Below are positions 8,681 through 19,029 of a DNA stretch of 26,426 nt, in pieces; position 1 is the stretch's first letter; every line of letters starts with the position of its first letter. The notes beneath the pieces were generated by a model. The model made no database searches and was not told the origin of the DNA. It was given only the letters and a program-made list of their open reading frames with translations. This stretch comes from Phellopilus nigrolimitatus. Lineage: Eukaryota > Basidiomycota > Agaricomycetes > Hymenochaetales > Hymenochaetaceae. The stretch spans positions 1-26,426 of the forward strand of contig JAJOHG010000360.1 in assembly GCA_021029095.1 (NCBI GenBank). The letters run 5' to 3'. Position numbers and translations under genes: made by a program.

Positions 8681-9057
8681 GTCTCGGATGCAGTCTCATA
8701 CCCCTGCGAATGCACTGTGGCTGGTCAGCTTAAAGTGACGGGAAAAAAATCAAATAGAGCGCATGAGGAACTTAAGTTCCTTCGTGGGCAAAGAAATTCC
8801 GGCAGATTTTCCAAGGCGTGCACGACCGTGTTACACCTGATGAGACGAAAAGGCAAATCGTTTGAGGTTAAAATTTCTCCCACACGGGCTCTCAGGGTAG
8901 TCTCGGATGCGGTTATACTTTGTGAAAGCGCAAGCAAACTGTGGCTGGTGAGTTCAAGGTGACGTAAAATAATCAAATAAAGCGCATGAGGAACTTCAGT
9001 TCCTTCGTGGGCAGAGAAAATCCGGCAGATCTTACAAGGCGTACACGAGCGTGGTAC
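8681..9057. repeat. Tandem 157-bp repeat with palindromes, left arm
   Basis: Units 8681-8837 and 8900-9057 both begin GTCTCGGATGC. Both contain CAAATA(G/A)AGCGCATGAGG, an AGGAACTT-AGTTCCT inverted repeat and a GGCAGA(T/T)CTT(A/C)CAAGGCG-like end. In unit 1, AGGAACTTAAGTTCCT (8766-8781) is a perfect 16-bp palindrome; in unit 2 (8989-9004) the centre differs. The same pair occurs inverted in the right arm. Confidence 0.8.
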
Positions 9058-9130
9058 AAGGACGGAAGTGCTGCTAAGCACGAACACCGAGTCGCCTACG
9101 TCATCGTTCTATTTCCTGGGAAGTGAGTTT

Positions 9131-9322
9131 TCATATAGATACAAGTCGCTTCTCCTTCCCTTCCTCTATTACAACAGGAAATTGAGACGCAGCCGCCACC
9201 GCGGAGCTCGCTCCTCGAAATACGGGAAGACAAAGCCAGTCAAACGTGGGTCGCAATTTGCGATGAATGGAGGATTTTTTCTTCTCGACATGCAGCCGAA
9301 TATCAAAGCTAAAATAAGGCAA
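9131..9322 (-). pseudogene. Exon-like frame in the left arm, no start
   Basis: After a TTATTTTAG acceptor-like site the minus strand reads FDIRLHVEKKKSS, then KLRPTFDWLCLPVF, and continues to a stop at 9131. The residue pattern looks protein-like. In the right arm the frame shifts because one base is missing in the homologous TTCCTG run. A second frame is also open across the same region, so the true reading is uncertain. I do not recognise the protein. Confidence 0.25.
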
Positions 9323-9630
9323 AGCCAGATAAGAGCATTAAGCAGACTCAATTGCGCGAAGGCGCGGGGCGTCGGCAGCCACGGCCATAGCAATCACGTA
9401 CAGGAGCATCTTCCGTAAATGGCGTCATTGTGGGCGATTACATCCGTGGGCGCGCAGACTTTGATGACATGCTGCAGATATCTTTAGACTCTCAATAGCT
9501 CAGTCTTCCGAGACGAGCCTGAGGATCCAGAAGCCAATTGAAGCGCAATCTGCGGCGCAGACAGCGAAGCACGGAGCACTAGGGGCGCTCAGACGCGCTA
9601 AAGTCAGCCAGCCAGAGCTAGACACAAGCT

Positions 9631-9895
9631 CTAAGTTAGATTGCGCGACGCGCTGATCTCCGTATGAAGGGAAGAAAAAGCCATCCAGAAGTCTCTTTCC
9701 TCGTTTTCGACGGGCACCGTCCCCGTCGGCGACTCGTAGAACATACTAGACTTTCGAATCTTGCTTTCAAACTCCTGAATAGAAGTCGAGCGTCTAATGT
9801 CGGTGAAGAACATATCAGCATTTAGAAGCTTTGATGGCTCGAGGCAGTGTGGCTGTCCCCCCACCTCGATAATCGCAATCCAGCGCCGGCGTCGA
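9631..9895 (-). pseudogene. Exon-like frame NADMFFTDIRRSTS, left arm
   Basis: The minus strand reads RWIAIIEVGGQPHCLEPS, then NADMFFTDIRRSTS, SSMFYESPTGTVPV and NEERDFW, and ends at a stop at 9631-9633. The pattern is strongly protein-like and is shared with 24613-24849. There is no upstream ATG in a convincing context, so it would be an internal or last exon of a decayed gene. The family is not recognised. Confidence 0.3.
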
Positions 9896-10569
9896 CGGAG
9901 GCGCGCGAATCACATTGCTTTCCGCTGCGCACGTTGGCGCTCATGAACGGTCAGTGGCTCCGTGCACACCCGGGGGGCGGCCTTGCCATTAAGTCTACGC
10001 GTCCCCTGTTTTTTGTTGCCGTGTCCACCTTCCTTCGTTCTGCGTAGACCCAGTCATTTATCGAGATAGCGGGGACGAGAATCGGAGGAGATAATGCAAT
10101 TGAGACGAGTCTTGGCTAGGCGCGCCGCCACAGTCATTATATGAATACGCTGCACGAGCCTGCGTGCACATGTATGCCTCGAAGTTCCTCGATGCTAGGC
10201 CGGAGGCGTACGCGTACGCACGGCGGGACGATCACGACGGAGGCTTATATGGAGATATCAGCAACTCACCCATAAGTAGTCAGCGGTGACTCATCCTCAT
10301 CACAAAGAACAAAAAAAAATTAGAGATCGTCCTGGCGATAAGCAAGCACGCACACGAAACCGCGAGGACTGCCTGATCTGCCGATCTACGTATATTTGCC
10401 TCCGCGTCCTCTGCCCTACTTCCCTACTTATCGCGCGCGGTGCCCGGGGGCTGCGTCGAGCGCCGTCTGTCAGGTCGGTGATTAAGACGAGTCGCCTCGG
10501 ACACTCCGCAGGACGCCGCGGCGCGCGTCGATAGAAAGCCGGCACGCGCGTGTGTGCGGGATTGGGCGC

Positions 10570-10591
10570 GTACATATGTACATATATGTAC
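10570..10591. repeat. Palindromic GTACATATGTAC / GTACATATATGTAC site (empty MITE site)
   Basis: Two overlapping palindromes lie at 10570-10581 and 10578-10591. The latter is the exact uninterrupted form of the site that holds the 600-bp element in the right arm. Confidence 0.85.
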
Positions 10592-10724
10592 GTTCTGTCT
10601 GCCGCTTTTGAAGCTCGGCGCTCGGCGCTCGGTGCGGCTCGTCCGGACCTCGGAGAGCGCGCGCGCGTCCTGTGCATTAGACGCACTTGCAGAGCTCGAG
10701 GAAGCAAAGCGGTCTCGATGAAAT

Positions 10725-11150
10725 CAATATGACGTGGACTCGCGTGCGGCTTCGCGTGCGTGTATACTGTCGCCGGTTGTAGACGTCTGCACTGTGTCGG
10801 CGGTCTGTGCAAATATAACGTGCAGAAATTGCGCGGATCTGGAGGACAATGGGTAGATCTCAGTAATCGAGAAGCAGCTTTCTTGAAGCGATCCTGGCGA
10901 AGCGAGAAATGTGGTTTAAGGTTGGAGAGGATAAAATTAATATGACGTGGACTCGCGAGTGTGTATAGTATCGCCGCTTGTGAGGCGTCTGCACTGTGCC
11001 GGCGGTCGGTGCGAATATACGACGAGCAGGAATCGCGCGAATCTAGAGGGCAATGGGCAGATCTCGGGAGTCGAGAAGCAGCTTTGTTGAGGGCGATCCT
11101 GGCGAAGCGAGAAGTGCGGTTTAGAATTGGAGAGGGCTTGAATAGAAAGT
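10725..11150. repeat. Tandem duplication of about 210 bp, left arm only
   Basis: Copies at about 10725-10935 and 10938-11150 both start AATATGACGTGGACTCGCG. They share GTCTGCACTGTG(T/C)CGGCGGT and GGCGAAGCGAGAA motifs with clear divergence. The right arm has one copy (about 22950-23190), so the duplication, or a loss, postdates separation of the arms. Confidence 0.7.
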
Positions 11151-11802
11151 TGCCCAAGGGTACGGGGCAATGAGGGCGTAGCGAGGAAATGGCTAGACAC
11201 ACGGAGAGCGCGCTGGGGGTCCTATGTGCCGTTCTGCGGTTATCGTATGCAGGCGCGCAGCTCGTTCGCGCTCTTCGCGCGCTGGCTAGGGCCGGGCACC
11301 CGAGATTGGGACGAGTTGGACGGCAGCACACACAGGCGTCCAAGGCGCATCGACAGAACGCCGGTGCGGGGGTGCGGGGTGGAAGGGCGGTTAGACACGA
11401 GAGCGCTCGGCACAGGGAGGAAGTCGAGGGGAAGTAGTTAAGCACGGGGAGAGCGTGGACGGACCTATCTGCCGGTGCTGATCATTGTAGAATGTATTTA
11501 CTTCGTCCGCGGCCCGAGGTCCGGGCGTCCGAGGCGGGGACGGCCCTGGCGGGATGCACGTTCGGCTGAGCGACGCGACGCGTGGTTTGAGCGGACCGTG
11601 TGTTCTTCGGAGTCGTGGGTTTCGCTGGACGTGCGAGCGGCGCGATGCGGCGCAGCGCAGCGCGCGGGGATCGGAGGCGGGAGTGCCCGTCGGCGCGCTC
11701 GGCGAGAAAAGAGCGGGATGCAGCGGACGAGGGCGGGTGGGTGAGCGTGCGCTGGATGTCGATGCTAGTCCGGCTACAGATGCATCTGGCACTGCCGTAA
11801 GT

Positions 11803-12925
11803 AGGCTGTGCACGAATCTGAGGGCGGTCGCGCAGATCTGCACACTCGAGAGAGAAGAGAGGAAGGAAGAGAGAAGGAAGAGAGAAGTGATAGTCGATCC
11901 GGAAGAGTGCCTCAGACTCGGGGTATGGGGAAGTGCGCCGACGCGTGCGCGCGCGCGCCGGCGGTGGTCACGAGCCATTGATAATAATAATAATGATATT
12001 GGACGCGGTCCAGGAGGAAGGCATCCGCCGGGAAGCTGGGCCCGGGCTCCGCGTGTCCGCGCACGCCTCGTATGTACATATGTACAGGCCACTTGTGTGT
12101 GCGCGCGCGTGTCTCCGCGGACGTGGCGAGCACGGACCGTGTGCCGGTTGGGAGCGGCGGTGTGGCTTCCTTCGGGGCGTGGGAGGTCCGTTGTGCGTGC
12201 GGGGTTGTGCTGTGTGTGTATGTATGTATACGGGGTGGGAGGCGCGCGTTGGGGCGAGTGGACGCGTGGTCGACGGAGTGGCGAGTGGCGGGTGTCTTAT
12301 GGGAGATGGGGATGCGGGGAAGGGCGGGGAGCCGCGGGTGAGGGCGGGAGGGCGCACGCTGGCGTCGACTGTTTTGAGCGATGGCGATGTCGTCGGATCC
12401 GCGTCGCGTCCGCCGAGTCCGGCTGGCTGCAGCTGCTTCTCGAGCTGTTGCAGTAGTAAGAGGGCGGCGGCGCGGTTCCGGACGCGGAGGCAGTAATGGT
12501 TTGCGATCTGCGATCTGCGATTTGCGATTTGCGATTTCGAGGAGAGAGAAGTGCGGAAACAGAAGAGAGAAGAGGGGGGCGCGAGAGGCGGTCGATCCGG
12601 AGGAGGGGTGCCTGGTTCGGACTCGGGGTAAGAGGACGTGTATATGGGCGCGCCGGCGGTGGCTATGGGGACCATTCTAGTTTATGTTGGACACGGTGCG
12701 GTTGGGCAGCGAGGCCCGGGTCCCGCGCGTGTCTCCGCGCGCATCCGAGGCTGGGGAGGTCCTCCGAGTAGGGCAGGGCGCGTCCGCGGATGTGGCTTGC
12801 TCGGGCCGTGTTGCCGCGTGTGTTCTGGTTTACGGGCGCGTGAGGGTCGTTGGGCGTGTTGGTGCGTGTTGGTGCGTGTTGTGCGTGTATGTATGTATGC
12901 GGGGTAGGGAGGCGGCGGGCGGCGT
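11803..12925. repeat. Two diverged tandem copies at the inner end of the left arm
   Basis: About 11803-12262 and 12496-12925 each run from a GAGAGAGAAG-rich stretch through GTCGATCCGGA, a GCGCGCCGGCGGTGG motif and a GGCCCGGG motif to a GTATGTATG and GGGGTGGGAGGCG-like end. The right arm has one counterpart (about 21836-22240), which resembles the second copy more closely. A five-unit TGCGAT(C/T) repeat at 12502-12536 marks the start of the second copy. Confidence 0.6.
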
Positions 12926-13415
12926 GTTGGGCGTGTTGGGTTGGGGGGGGGGGGGGGGGGGGGTGAGAGATGAGGATGGGGGTATGGCCGGGGCAGCGCT
13001 CGGGATGGCAGAACAGGGGCCGGATGCGGACTCGGGCTTCGGAGAGTATGCGGAATGCTTAGCAGCTTTGTGCCGTTCGAGAGAGCTCCGGGCGTCCGAG
13101 GACGCATTCGAAGGTACGGCGCCTTCCCGGAGGCCGAGGAAATGCGCACGCGCCTATTCGGCCCGAGTGCCCTCTTCCCGCTTTGTTTTAATAGAATTTG
13201 GTGTGTAATTTTAGAGCGAGGACTTTGTTGGGGTGCTAGGGTGCCGAGGGGCGAGCGGGGATGGTGCGGGACACACCATGTCGTGTGCCGGCAGGTCGGG
13301 AAGGGCAGGTCGGGAAGGCAGGGACTCGTTCGGGGGCGCGGCCAGAGCGGGAGAGGGACACGCGTGCGGTCGGCGCGTCGGCGCGCGGGCGCGGGCGCTG
13401 GGACGGTGATAAGTA
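12926..13415. other. G-rich spacer with a 21-base poly-G
   Basis: It contains an uninterrupted run of 21 G at 12943-12963 and GC-rich sequence to the TIR element. Open frames here are low-complexity and have no gene features. Confidence 0.6.
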
Positions 13416-14415
13416 GGGGAGCTCAAAGTTGAGCATGCGACATTCAATGTTCATGACGCCTGCCTTATTAGGTCGGGCTCATGATGTGATGGCTGGTCAC
13501 GGATCCATGATGGCCGAGCCCATCCAGACCCTGGTCACATTGAGTCACATTCACTCCTAAAGGGTACAGGTGGTCCCGAAAGTGTCTGTCATGCATCTGC
13601 GCTCAACATGTCGTTCTTCAACTCCCTAGCTTCAATTCTGATGTACATGTTTGTATCTCTGTCTCATGTGTCTAATAAGCCAGTTTTATTTAAATTTAAC
13701 CTGAGTTTTGCATGACCTGAGTTGGTTGAGGTTGGAGACGATGCCGGCAGTAAATCGAGTGGTGAAACGCAGACGGGAATGAATTGCCATATTTAGGAAC
13801 AGCGGAACACTTTCTATACAGGTGGCGCCAAAAAGTGTTTGCGCACCCCCAAAAAGGGAAGGTGATTCACATCCGCCTGCGAGACGCGCGCGTCACGCTG
13901 TCGCTTGGCTGTCGCGTCCAGATACACACGCTAAATACGTCCACAAAAAATACTTGAGTGCCGGAAAAGTTGGGTTATGCATATAGCAAGCAAACATGTT
14001 GTATATACGAAGGAACTAAGGAGAAAAAGTGCCCACAATGGCAGATGCGAATCGCTTTCCTTTTTTGGGGGTGCGCAAACACTTTTTGGCGCCACCTGTA
14101 ATATCGTGTATATAGGGAGAACAACATTTCACCCATGTTCTGTATAGCTAACAAGAGTTACATGCTTCGAGACTCTGCTCAAGCAGCTGAAATTTTTGAT
14201 TTTCAGAATTAGGTGCCATAGCAACGAGAAAAAGATTTGAGTGGCAGCAAAACAGTAAGCAGGATCGACGACATGCGCAGTAACGCAACGAGTAACGTTG
14301 CTTGGCTTTGTTTGCTCAGCTCAGGGATCCGTGACCAGCAATCACATCATGAGGCCGACCTAATTAGGCAGGCGTCATGAACATTCAATGTCGCATGCTC
14401 AACTTTGAGCTCCCC
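13416..14415. mobile_element. TIR element of 1000 bp (non-autonomous, TA target)
   Basis: Terminal inverted repeats of 91 bp (13416-13506 and 14325-14415) start GGGGAGCTCAAAGTTGAG and differ at four positions. TA flanks both ends (13414-13415 and 14416-14417), as for Tc1/mariner-type insertion. A second element (13819-14098) is nested inside; without it and one TA the element is 718 bp. No transposase frame is present, so it is a MITE-like, non-autonomous copy. Superfamily is inferred from the TA duplication only. Confidence 0.85.
13819..14098. mobile_element. Nested MITE of 280 bp (TA target)
   Basis: Perfect 37-bp terminal inverted repeats start CAGGTGGCGCCAAAAAGTG and are flanked by TA at 13817-13818 and 14099-14100. 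The CAGG start, TA duplication and small size without a coding frame fit a Tc1/mariner or pogo-type MITE. The near-perfect ends suggest a fairly recent insertion into the 1000-bp element. Confidence 0.9.
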
Positions 14416-14417
14416 TA

Positions 14418-15274
14418 GTAAGTGATGTGGGGGGTGATGGGACTTGGTGCCGGTGGTCTTGCGTGTGCGCGACGGGCGGGCGCTCGGCGAGTGAGGAATG
14501 TTCGGCGCGGAAGGGCGCAAGCGGGCGGCTTGGCGCGGGGCGGATCGGGGGCAACCGAGAACGTGAAAAAGAGAAGAAAAAGGAAAAAGGAAAAAGGAAA
14601 GGGAAGAAGAAGCCCGGGGCCGCAGCGATCTTTACCGCTTGCGCTTACGCGTCCGAAACGCGTTCGTTCTTCGTTCTTTGTCAAACATGGAATTCGAACC
14701 CGCGCGCGCGTGAAATGAATGACTGAATGAATAAAGGCTGTTTACGCGCGAAGAGGGCGATTATCGGCGTGGGAGCGGGGCAGGGGCGATCGTGCTTAGA
14801 TATTGAAGATGTGCTTGGGCAGGCATGTTAGATGTATGAAGAGAGGAGATGAAGAGATGGAGGGGAGCAGGAGAGGGACATGGTGACAGCACGAGAAGGC
14901 TACAGCAGATGAAAGTAGTGTTGGAGAGGGGCTCTCTCTGATATATATATTTAATATTTAATATTTAATATTTTCTGACTGAGGAGGAATAGGAGAGAGG
15001 CCATTGCCAAGAGACACGTGGTTGTAAGCCGTAAGCAGGACGAGAGACCCCGGAGACTGCTGTAGGTAAGTAGAGAGTCTTTCATCATCGCAACTGTTCC
15101 ATCTTGTCTCGTCCTCTTCCTCTTCCCCTCCTGCTATAAATCTCCCTCCGTTCCATCCCCCGAACGTCGATTCAACCCCGACGCCCCACTTTCCCGCCCG
15201 TCGTCGCTCTCCAAGAGCTCTCCGACACGATCAGCTCGCCGCCCTCGCCGCCGCCGCCATCACCACCACCATCC
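14418..15274. other. Upstream region of the gene at 15275
   Basis: It holds a purine-rich AAAAAGG-type stretch (14566-14612), an AT-rich block of TTTAATA repeats (14941-14974) and the promoter of the following gene. Frames here are low-complexity. Confidence 0.5.
15135..15140 (+). promoter_or_regulatory. TATA box candidate
   Basis: TATAAA lies in a CT-rich context about 135 bp before the ATG at 15275. CT-rich stretches downstream are typical of fungal transcription starts. Confidence 0.45.
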
Positions 15275-17380
15275 ATGACAGCAATGATGTCCGCCCCCAC
15301 GGGCTCCAATTTCTTCCCCTCCGCCGCCCCTGGCCGCGGAGGCATCCTCCTCAACGCCTCCCCCTGCTCCTCTGCACCCTCCTCCCCCCGCCGCACCCCC
15401 TACCAGCTCCTCGCTCCCAGCCTCTCCGTCTCCCAGCACACCTCCCTCTCCTCCCACTCCTCCGCCTCCTCCTCTACCTCCTCCACCGACGACTTTGCCT
15501 CCACCGCCTCCAGCGCCAGCGCCAGCGCTGCCGGCCCAGTATCTTCAAATACCTCCGCCTCGTCCTCTGCCCACCCCCACGCCGCCCACGGTGCCCGCAA
15601 GATCCGCTTCGCGCCCCTCCCAGAGCCCCGCCGCGACGCCTACGACGACGACCTCTCCCTTCTGCCCTCCACTAGCACCTACAACGTCGAGATTGACTCC
15701 GCCCAGTCCTCTCCGCTCTACACCGGCGCCCACCTCAACGCCTTCCCCTTCCTCTCCCCGCCCGCCCCGCCGCGCGTCATCCCCCCGACGCCCCCTCACC
15801 CGGCCGCATTTGGCCACTCCATATCACATGCCCTCTCCTCCTGCTCCACCCTCGGCCTCTCCCTCGACGGCAGCGCCAGCCTCCCCGACAGCGAGCAGGC
15901 CACAGAGACCGGCACCATCGCCGGCTCAGACTGCGCCACCGACGACACCCACACCCTCGCCAACACCAAGCGCCGCGTCTGGACCCGCCTCCTGCGCCTC
16001 CCCAAGGCCGCCGGCCCGCTCAGGCCCGCAGCCCACGCCCGCACCCCCGACGAGAACGCAGGCGGCTTCAACCTCTGGCGCTCCTCCTCCCGCGAGTCCA
16101 CCGCCTCCGCGTACTCCCTGCGCGGCGGCTCCCTCAGCGACACCAACGCCACCAACGCCAGCTCCGCCAGCCTCGGCGGGCCCCTGTCGCGCCGCCAGAG
16201 CACGGGCGCCGCAGACTGCGCCAGCCTGCCCTCGTCCCCCGTCTTCTCCTTCCGCGGCGGCCTCTCCCTCCGCCCCATCGTCAGCGAGGCCGGCACCGCC
16301 GCGTCCCCCGCGGCGCCCAAAAGAAAAGCGCAGCAGCCGGCGCTACCGGCGGCGCACAGCACAGCTCCGCCTCCGCGCCGCCGACCGTGCGCCGCGGCAT
16401 GCGCCTGCTCAACGGGCGCGTGTACGGCTCGCGCCTCGCGGAGGACCCCTTCGCGAGCGCGCGCGACACGGAGCCCGAGTTCGTCGAGTGGGGCCACGGC
16501 GGCATGGGCAGCGTGCGCGGCGCGAGCGCGTCCGGCGCGGCGTCTGCGTACGCGGCGCTGCAGAGCAGCCGCAAGCTCAGCGTCGGCCACGTCGCGGACA
16601 CGAAGGAGGGCGCGCCGCCGCCCGGCGAGGAGGACGACGGCAGCGGCATGGGCTGGGTGAGGCGCCGGAGGGAGCAGCGCGAGCGCGAACGGAGGGAGAA
16701 GGAGCGAGAGGAGAAGGAGGGCAGGGGCGAGGCTAAGAGGGATGCGGAGACGGAAGAGCGCGCGACGGCCGCGGGCGCGGAGGAGATAGAGCGGGCCGTG
16801 CCTGCGCCTGCGCCCGCCTCGGAGACAGCCGCGGACGAGGGCGTGGAGACGGCGCCTGTTGGCGCGGAAGACGGCTCGTCTACTCCCGCTGCTGGCGCCG
16901 CGGAGCCAGAGCATGTGTACACCGCCGTGACGGTGCCCGCGCCGAAGCCGAAGGTGCACCACCACCACTCGCACTCGTCGGCTGGCCACAGCGGGGTGAA
17001 CACGCCGGCAGGCGAGCATGCGTCCTTCGCTGCGGTTGCGGCTGTGGAGTCGCCGCCTGCGGCGCCAAGCCCATTGGCGGAGCCTGTGGCCGCCGGCGCG
17101 GACTCGGGGACGAGCACCCCGAATAGCGCGGGGTCCGTCAGCTCGGACGACGAAGAGGAGAGCGTGGAGAAGCACGAAGAAGAGGAGGAGGAAGAGGAGG
17201 AGGAAGAAGAGGAAGAGACGGAGGGCGTGCAGGCGGACGTGAGTGTTTTCTCTTTTTCGTCTGGTTTGACTTGTGTGCGGTTTTGCTGACGGCTCGCGTT
17301 TTGGATGGGGTGGTTAGGACCAGACACGCAAGACTGCGATCGGCGCGGGCGTCGAGAAGGTCTCGCGGCACAAGGACTGA
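15275..17380 (+). CDS. Uncharacterised Ser-rich protein, about 675 residues, with apparent frameshift
   Basis: From the ATG at 15275 the frame is open to about 16320 and encodes a Ser/Ala/Pro-rich, probably disordered region. At residues 109-112 it has KIRF in RKIRFAPLPEPRR, which fits the RVxF-type PP1 docking consensus. The coding sense then moves to another frame that reads RRGMRLLNGRVYGSR and EPEFVEWGHGGMGSV, the most ordered-looking block. A basic/acidic coiled-coil-like stretch and a Glu run follow. The shift lies near the CCCAAAAGAAAAG run (16316-16328), and one missing base would give one continuous frame. An intron is an alternative, but no good branch site is present. A 79-bp intron (17239-17317, GTGAGT, branch CTGAC, TTAG) precedes a 21-codon last exon ending VSRHKD and TGA. 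I cannot name the family. Seen: frames, intron, motif. Inferred: PP1 link, sequencing or real indel. Confidence 0.7.
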
Positions 17381-18990
17381 GGGGTGTCGATGCCCCTCGC
17401 ACTTCGCTCGAAGAAACAAAAAAGTGGGCCGTGTTGCGCTGCTGGAGGCCCGATCACGGGCTCCCTTTTTTTATGGAGAAAAAGCGCAGGCTTGCCCGCT
17501 GTCCGACCGCGTCTGACAGCCCGCCCGTCGGAGTGTGCTGCGGATTGTATTATGAAAACCAGACCAGAGCGCGCCCCGGCGCCGACTGTATTATACGTAC
17601 ATACCGACGCGGGGCGCGCCTCGTCTCGTCCCGTCCCGCCCGCCACCAACCCATCCCCACTCCTCTCGCTTCAGAGTCTCTCGCCTTCGCGCAAGTCGGA
17701 CATTCACGGCATTTATTCTGTATTTTTGTATTTCTTTTACCCCCCATATTCCACACATATATTCCCAGCCCCCACTGCCCCTCCGTCCGCCTTTTCTTTC
17801 CTTCTTTCTTTGGGATTGCTATGCACATACAGAAGGACAGATACCCACCCACCTGCCCACCCACCCACGGACGCGCGGGCGCGTTCTTTCCGCATACGCG
17901 CCGCAGCGGCTGCGCGAGTCCGGAGTCCAGAGACGGAAGGGGCTGCTGCTGCTGCTGCTGCCTTTTGGGTTGGGCGGTCTGCCGAGTGGTCTTGGTTTCA
18001 GACTACGGGACGCCACAGACGTGCGTGTATCGTTCTGGTCTGGACTTGTACTCCCCTCCTCCCCTCCCCTCCTCCCGTTCCCCCGTCCGCGCGTTTCCGC
18101 CCATTGCTATTGTTTTCTGTTTCCGCTTTAATATGTATATTATTGGCTGCTGCCGCCTTTCTGTGCCTTTCTTCGCTTTCCCGTTCGTTTCCGCTACCCC
18201 GAACCCGTCCGTCCGTCCGTCCGTCCGTCCGTTTTTTTTTCTTTCTTTGTTCACGCTGTGCATATATCAACCAAGCCGTTCAGTCTCTCAGTGACTCAGT
18301 CAGTCAATCAATCATACTTAGCCCCTTGCCGTTACCACAGTCGAAAAAAAAATTAATAACATTTTGCTTTTTTGTTTTGTTTGTTTCCTTTCGTTTTTTT
18401 TTTCTTTCTCGCAAAATATCTCGCTTCCCTTCCCCTCGACAACCCTACTCTACAGTCCTAGTGTACATTACGCCCCTTGCCTTCTCATATGGCACATACA
18501 TAGTTTTTGCATGCCCCGCGATAGATCCCGCCTTGAGTCGCACATCGCGCTCTGTATGATTATCCTTTTTTCTTTGCTCGCTTTACTCGCTTTATTGGAG
18601 ACACTCGCTCTTCTCGTCGGGTCTTGCATACTCATTTCGCGACCTGTCATTCATACATATATTCTCTTCTTTTATCTTATTAATTCTCTTGTTTATCGTG
18701 TCCCTTCTGTGTAAAACCCGACTTGCTGCCTGCCTTCCTTGCACCTCGATTGTCTACTGGTATGTGGTTGGTGGTGCACTGTCAAATATATATGTCTTTT
18801 AATTTTTTGCTGGGTTCTTAAGGGCTGTTCGTAAACATTTTGGCTCGAGTGCGCGTTATCGTTCGTGCTCAGGCTGGGGTCACCATATCGTTTCCTTCCG
18901 CGTTCGGGGGTGTATGCGTAGACTGGGCTGCAGGGACGTACTGGCGTCATCAATAGCGGAAGAAATTCTTCGCCGCGTCGAGGCGCGCCG
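17381..18990. other. Pyrimidine-rich region downstream of the gene
   Basis: This contains the 3' UTR of the gene and long CT/T-rich sequence. There is a trinucleotide run (CTG, about six units) at about 17941-17961 and a tetranucleotide CGTC run (about seven units) at 18205-18232. Long frames here are artefacts of pyrimidine richness. I see no supported gene. Confidence 0.5.
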
Positions 18991-19029
18991 TGGCCACGTC
19001 TACGCGTATTTGAGTACGCGTAGCGCAGC

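Larger units (their letters stand above)
7560..12925 (-). repeat. Large inverted repeat, left arm (copy A)
   Basis: Its reverse complement matches 21836-26426. Positions pair with a nearly constant sum of about 34510 between 8100 and 10550, so the outer part is collinear with only small indels. Stretches such as 8430-9087 look identical to 25423-26080. Between about 9420 and 10280 the arms differ by several percent. From 10600 inward they are roughly 75-80% alike by eye and carry extra tandem copies. The outermost part (about 7570-8090) pairs with the older copy at 19030-19800, since the right arm leaves the window. No intact gene is seen. Short exon-like frames occur but are broken or lack starts. 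The nature of the element is unknown: a duplicated chromosomal segment, long terminal inverted repeats of a large transposon, or two head-to-head copies of a decayed element. Confidence 0.75.

Noticed and set aside
9420..10280. C-to-T changes between arms as a sign of RIP-like mutation
   Set aside because: Transitions go in both directions between the arms and some differences are transversions or indels, so there is no clear bias by eye.
10300..11445. A 381-codon open frame on the minus strand of the left arm
   Set aside because: It has no ATG at its start, spans the tandem duplication, and is broken in the right arm. GC-rich composition explains the lack of stops.
13568..13818. CAGGTGGTCCCGAAAGTGTCTG as a possible start of a further nested TIR element
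   Set aside because: It resembles the 280-bp element's start, but no matching inverted end is present in a sensible place.
14690..14705. GGTTCGAATTCC on the minus strand, like a tRNA T-arm
   Set aside because: No box A, anticodon arm or acceptor stem can be placed around it.
15495..17402. Long Pro/Ala/Arg-rich frames in other frames and on the minus strand of the gene at 15275
   Set aside because: They are shadows of GC-rich codons. The chosen frames explain the intron, C-terminus and ordered block.
18205..18232. CGTC tandem run as a telomere- or satellite-type repeat
   Set aside because: Only about seven units, unlike the fungal TTAGGG telomere; an ordinary microsatellite.
17305..18559. 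Two open frames of more than 320 codons downstream of the Ser-rich gene
   Set aside because: Their composition simply reflects pyrimidine-rich DNA, with no domain, intron or conserved motif.
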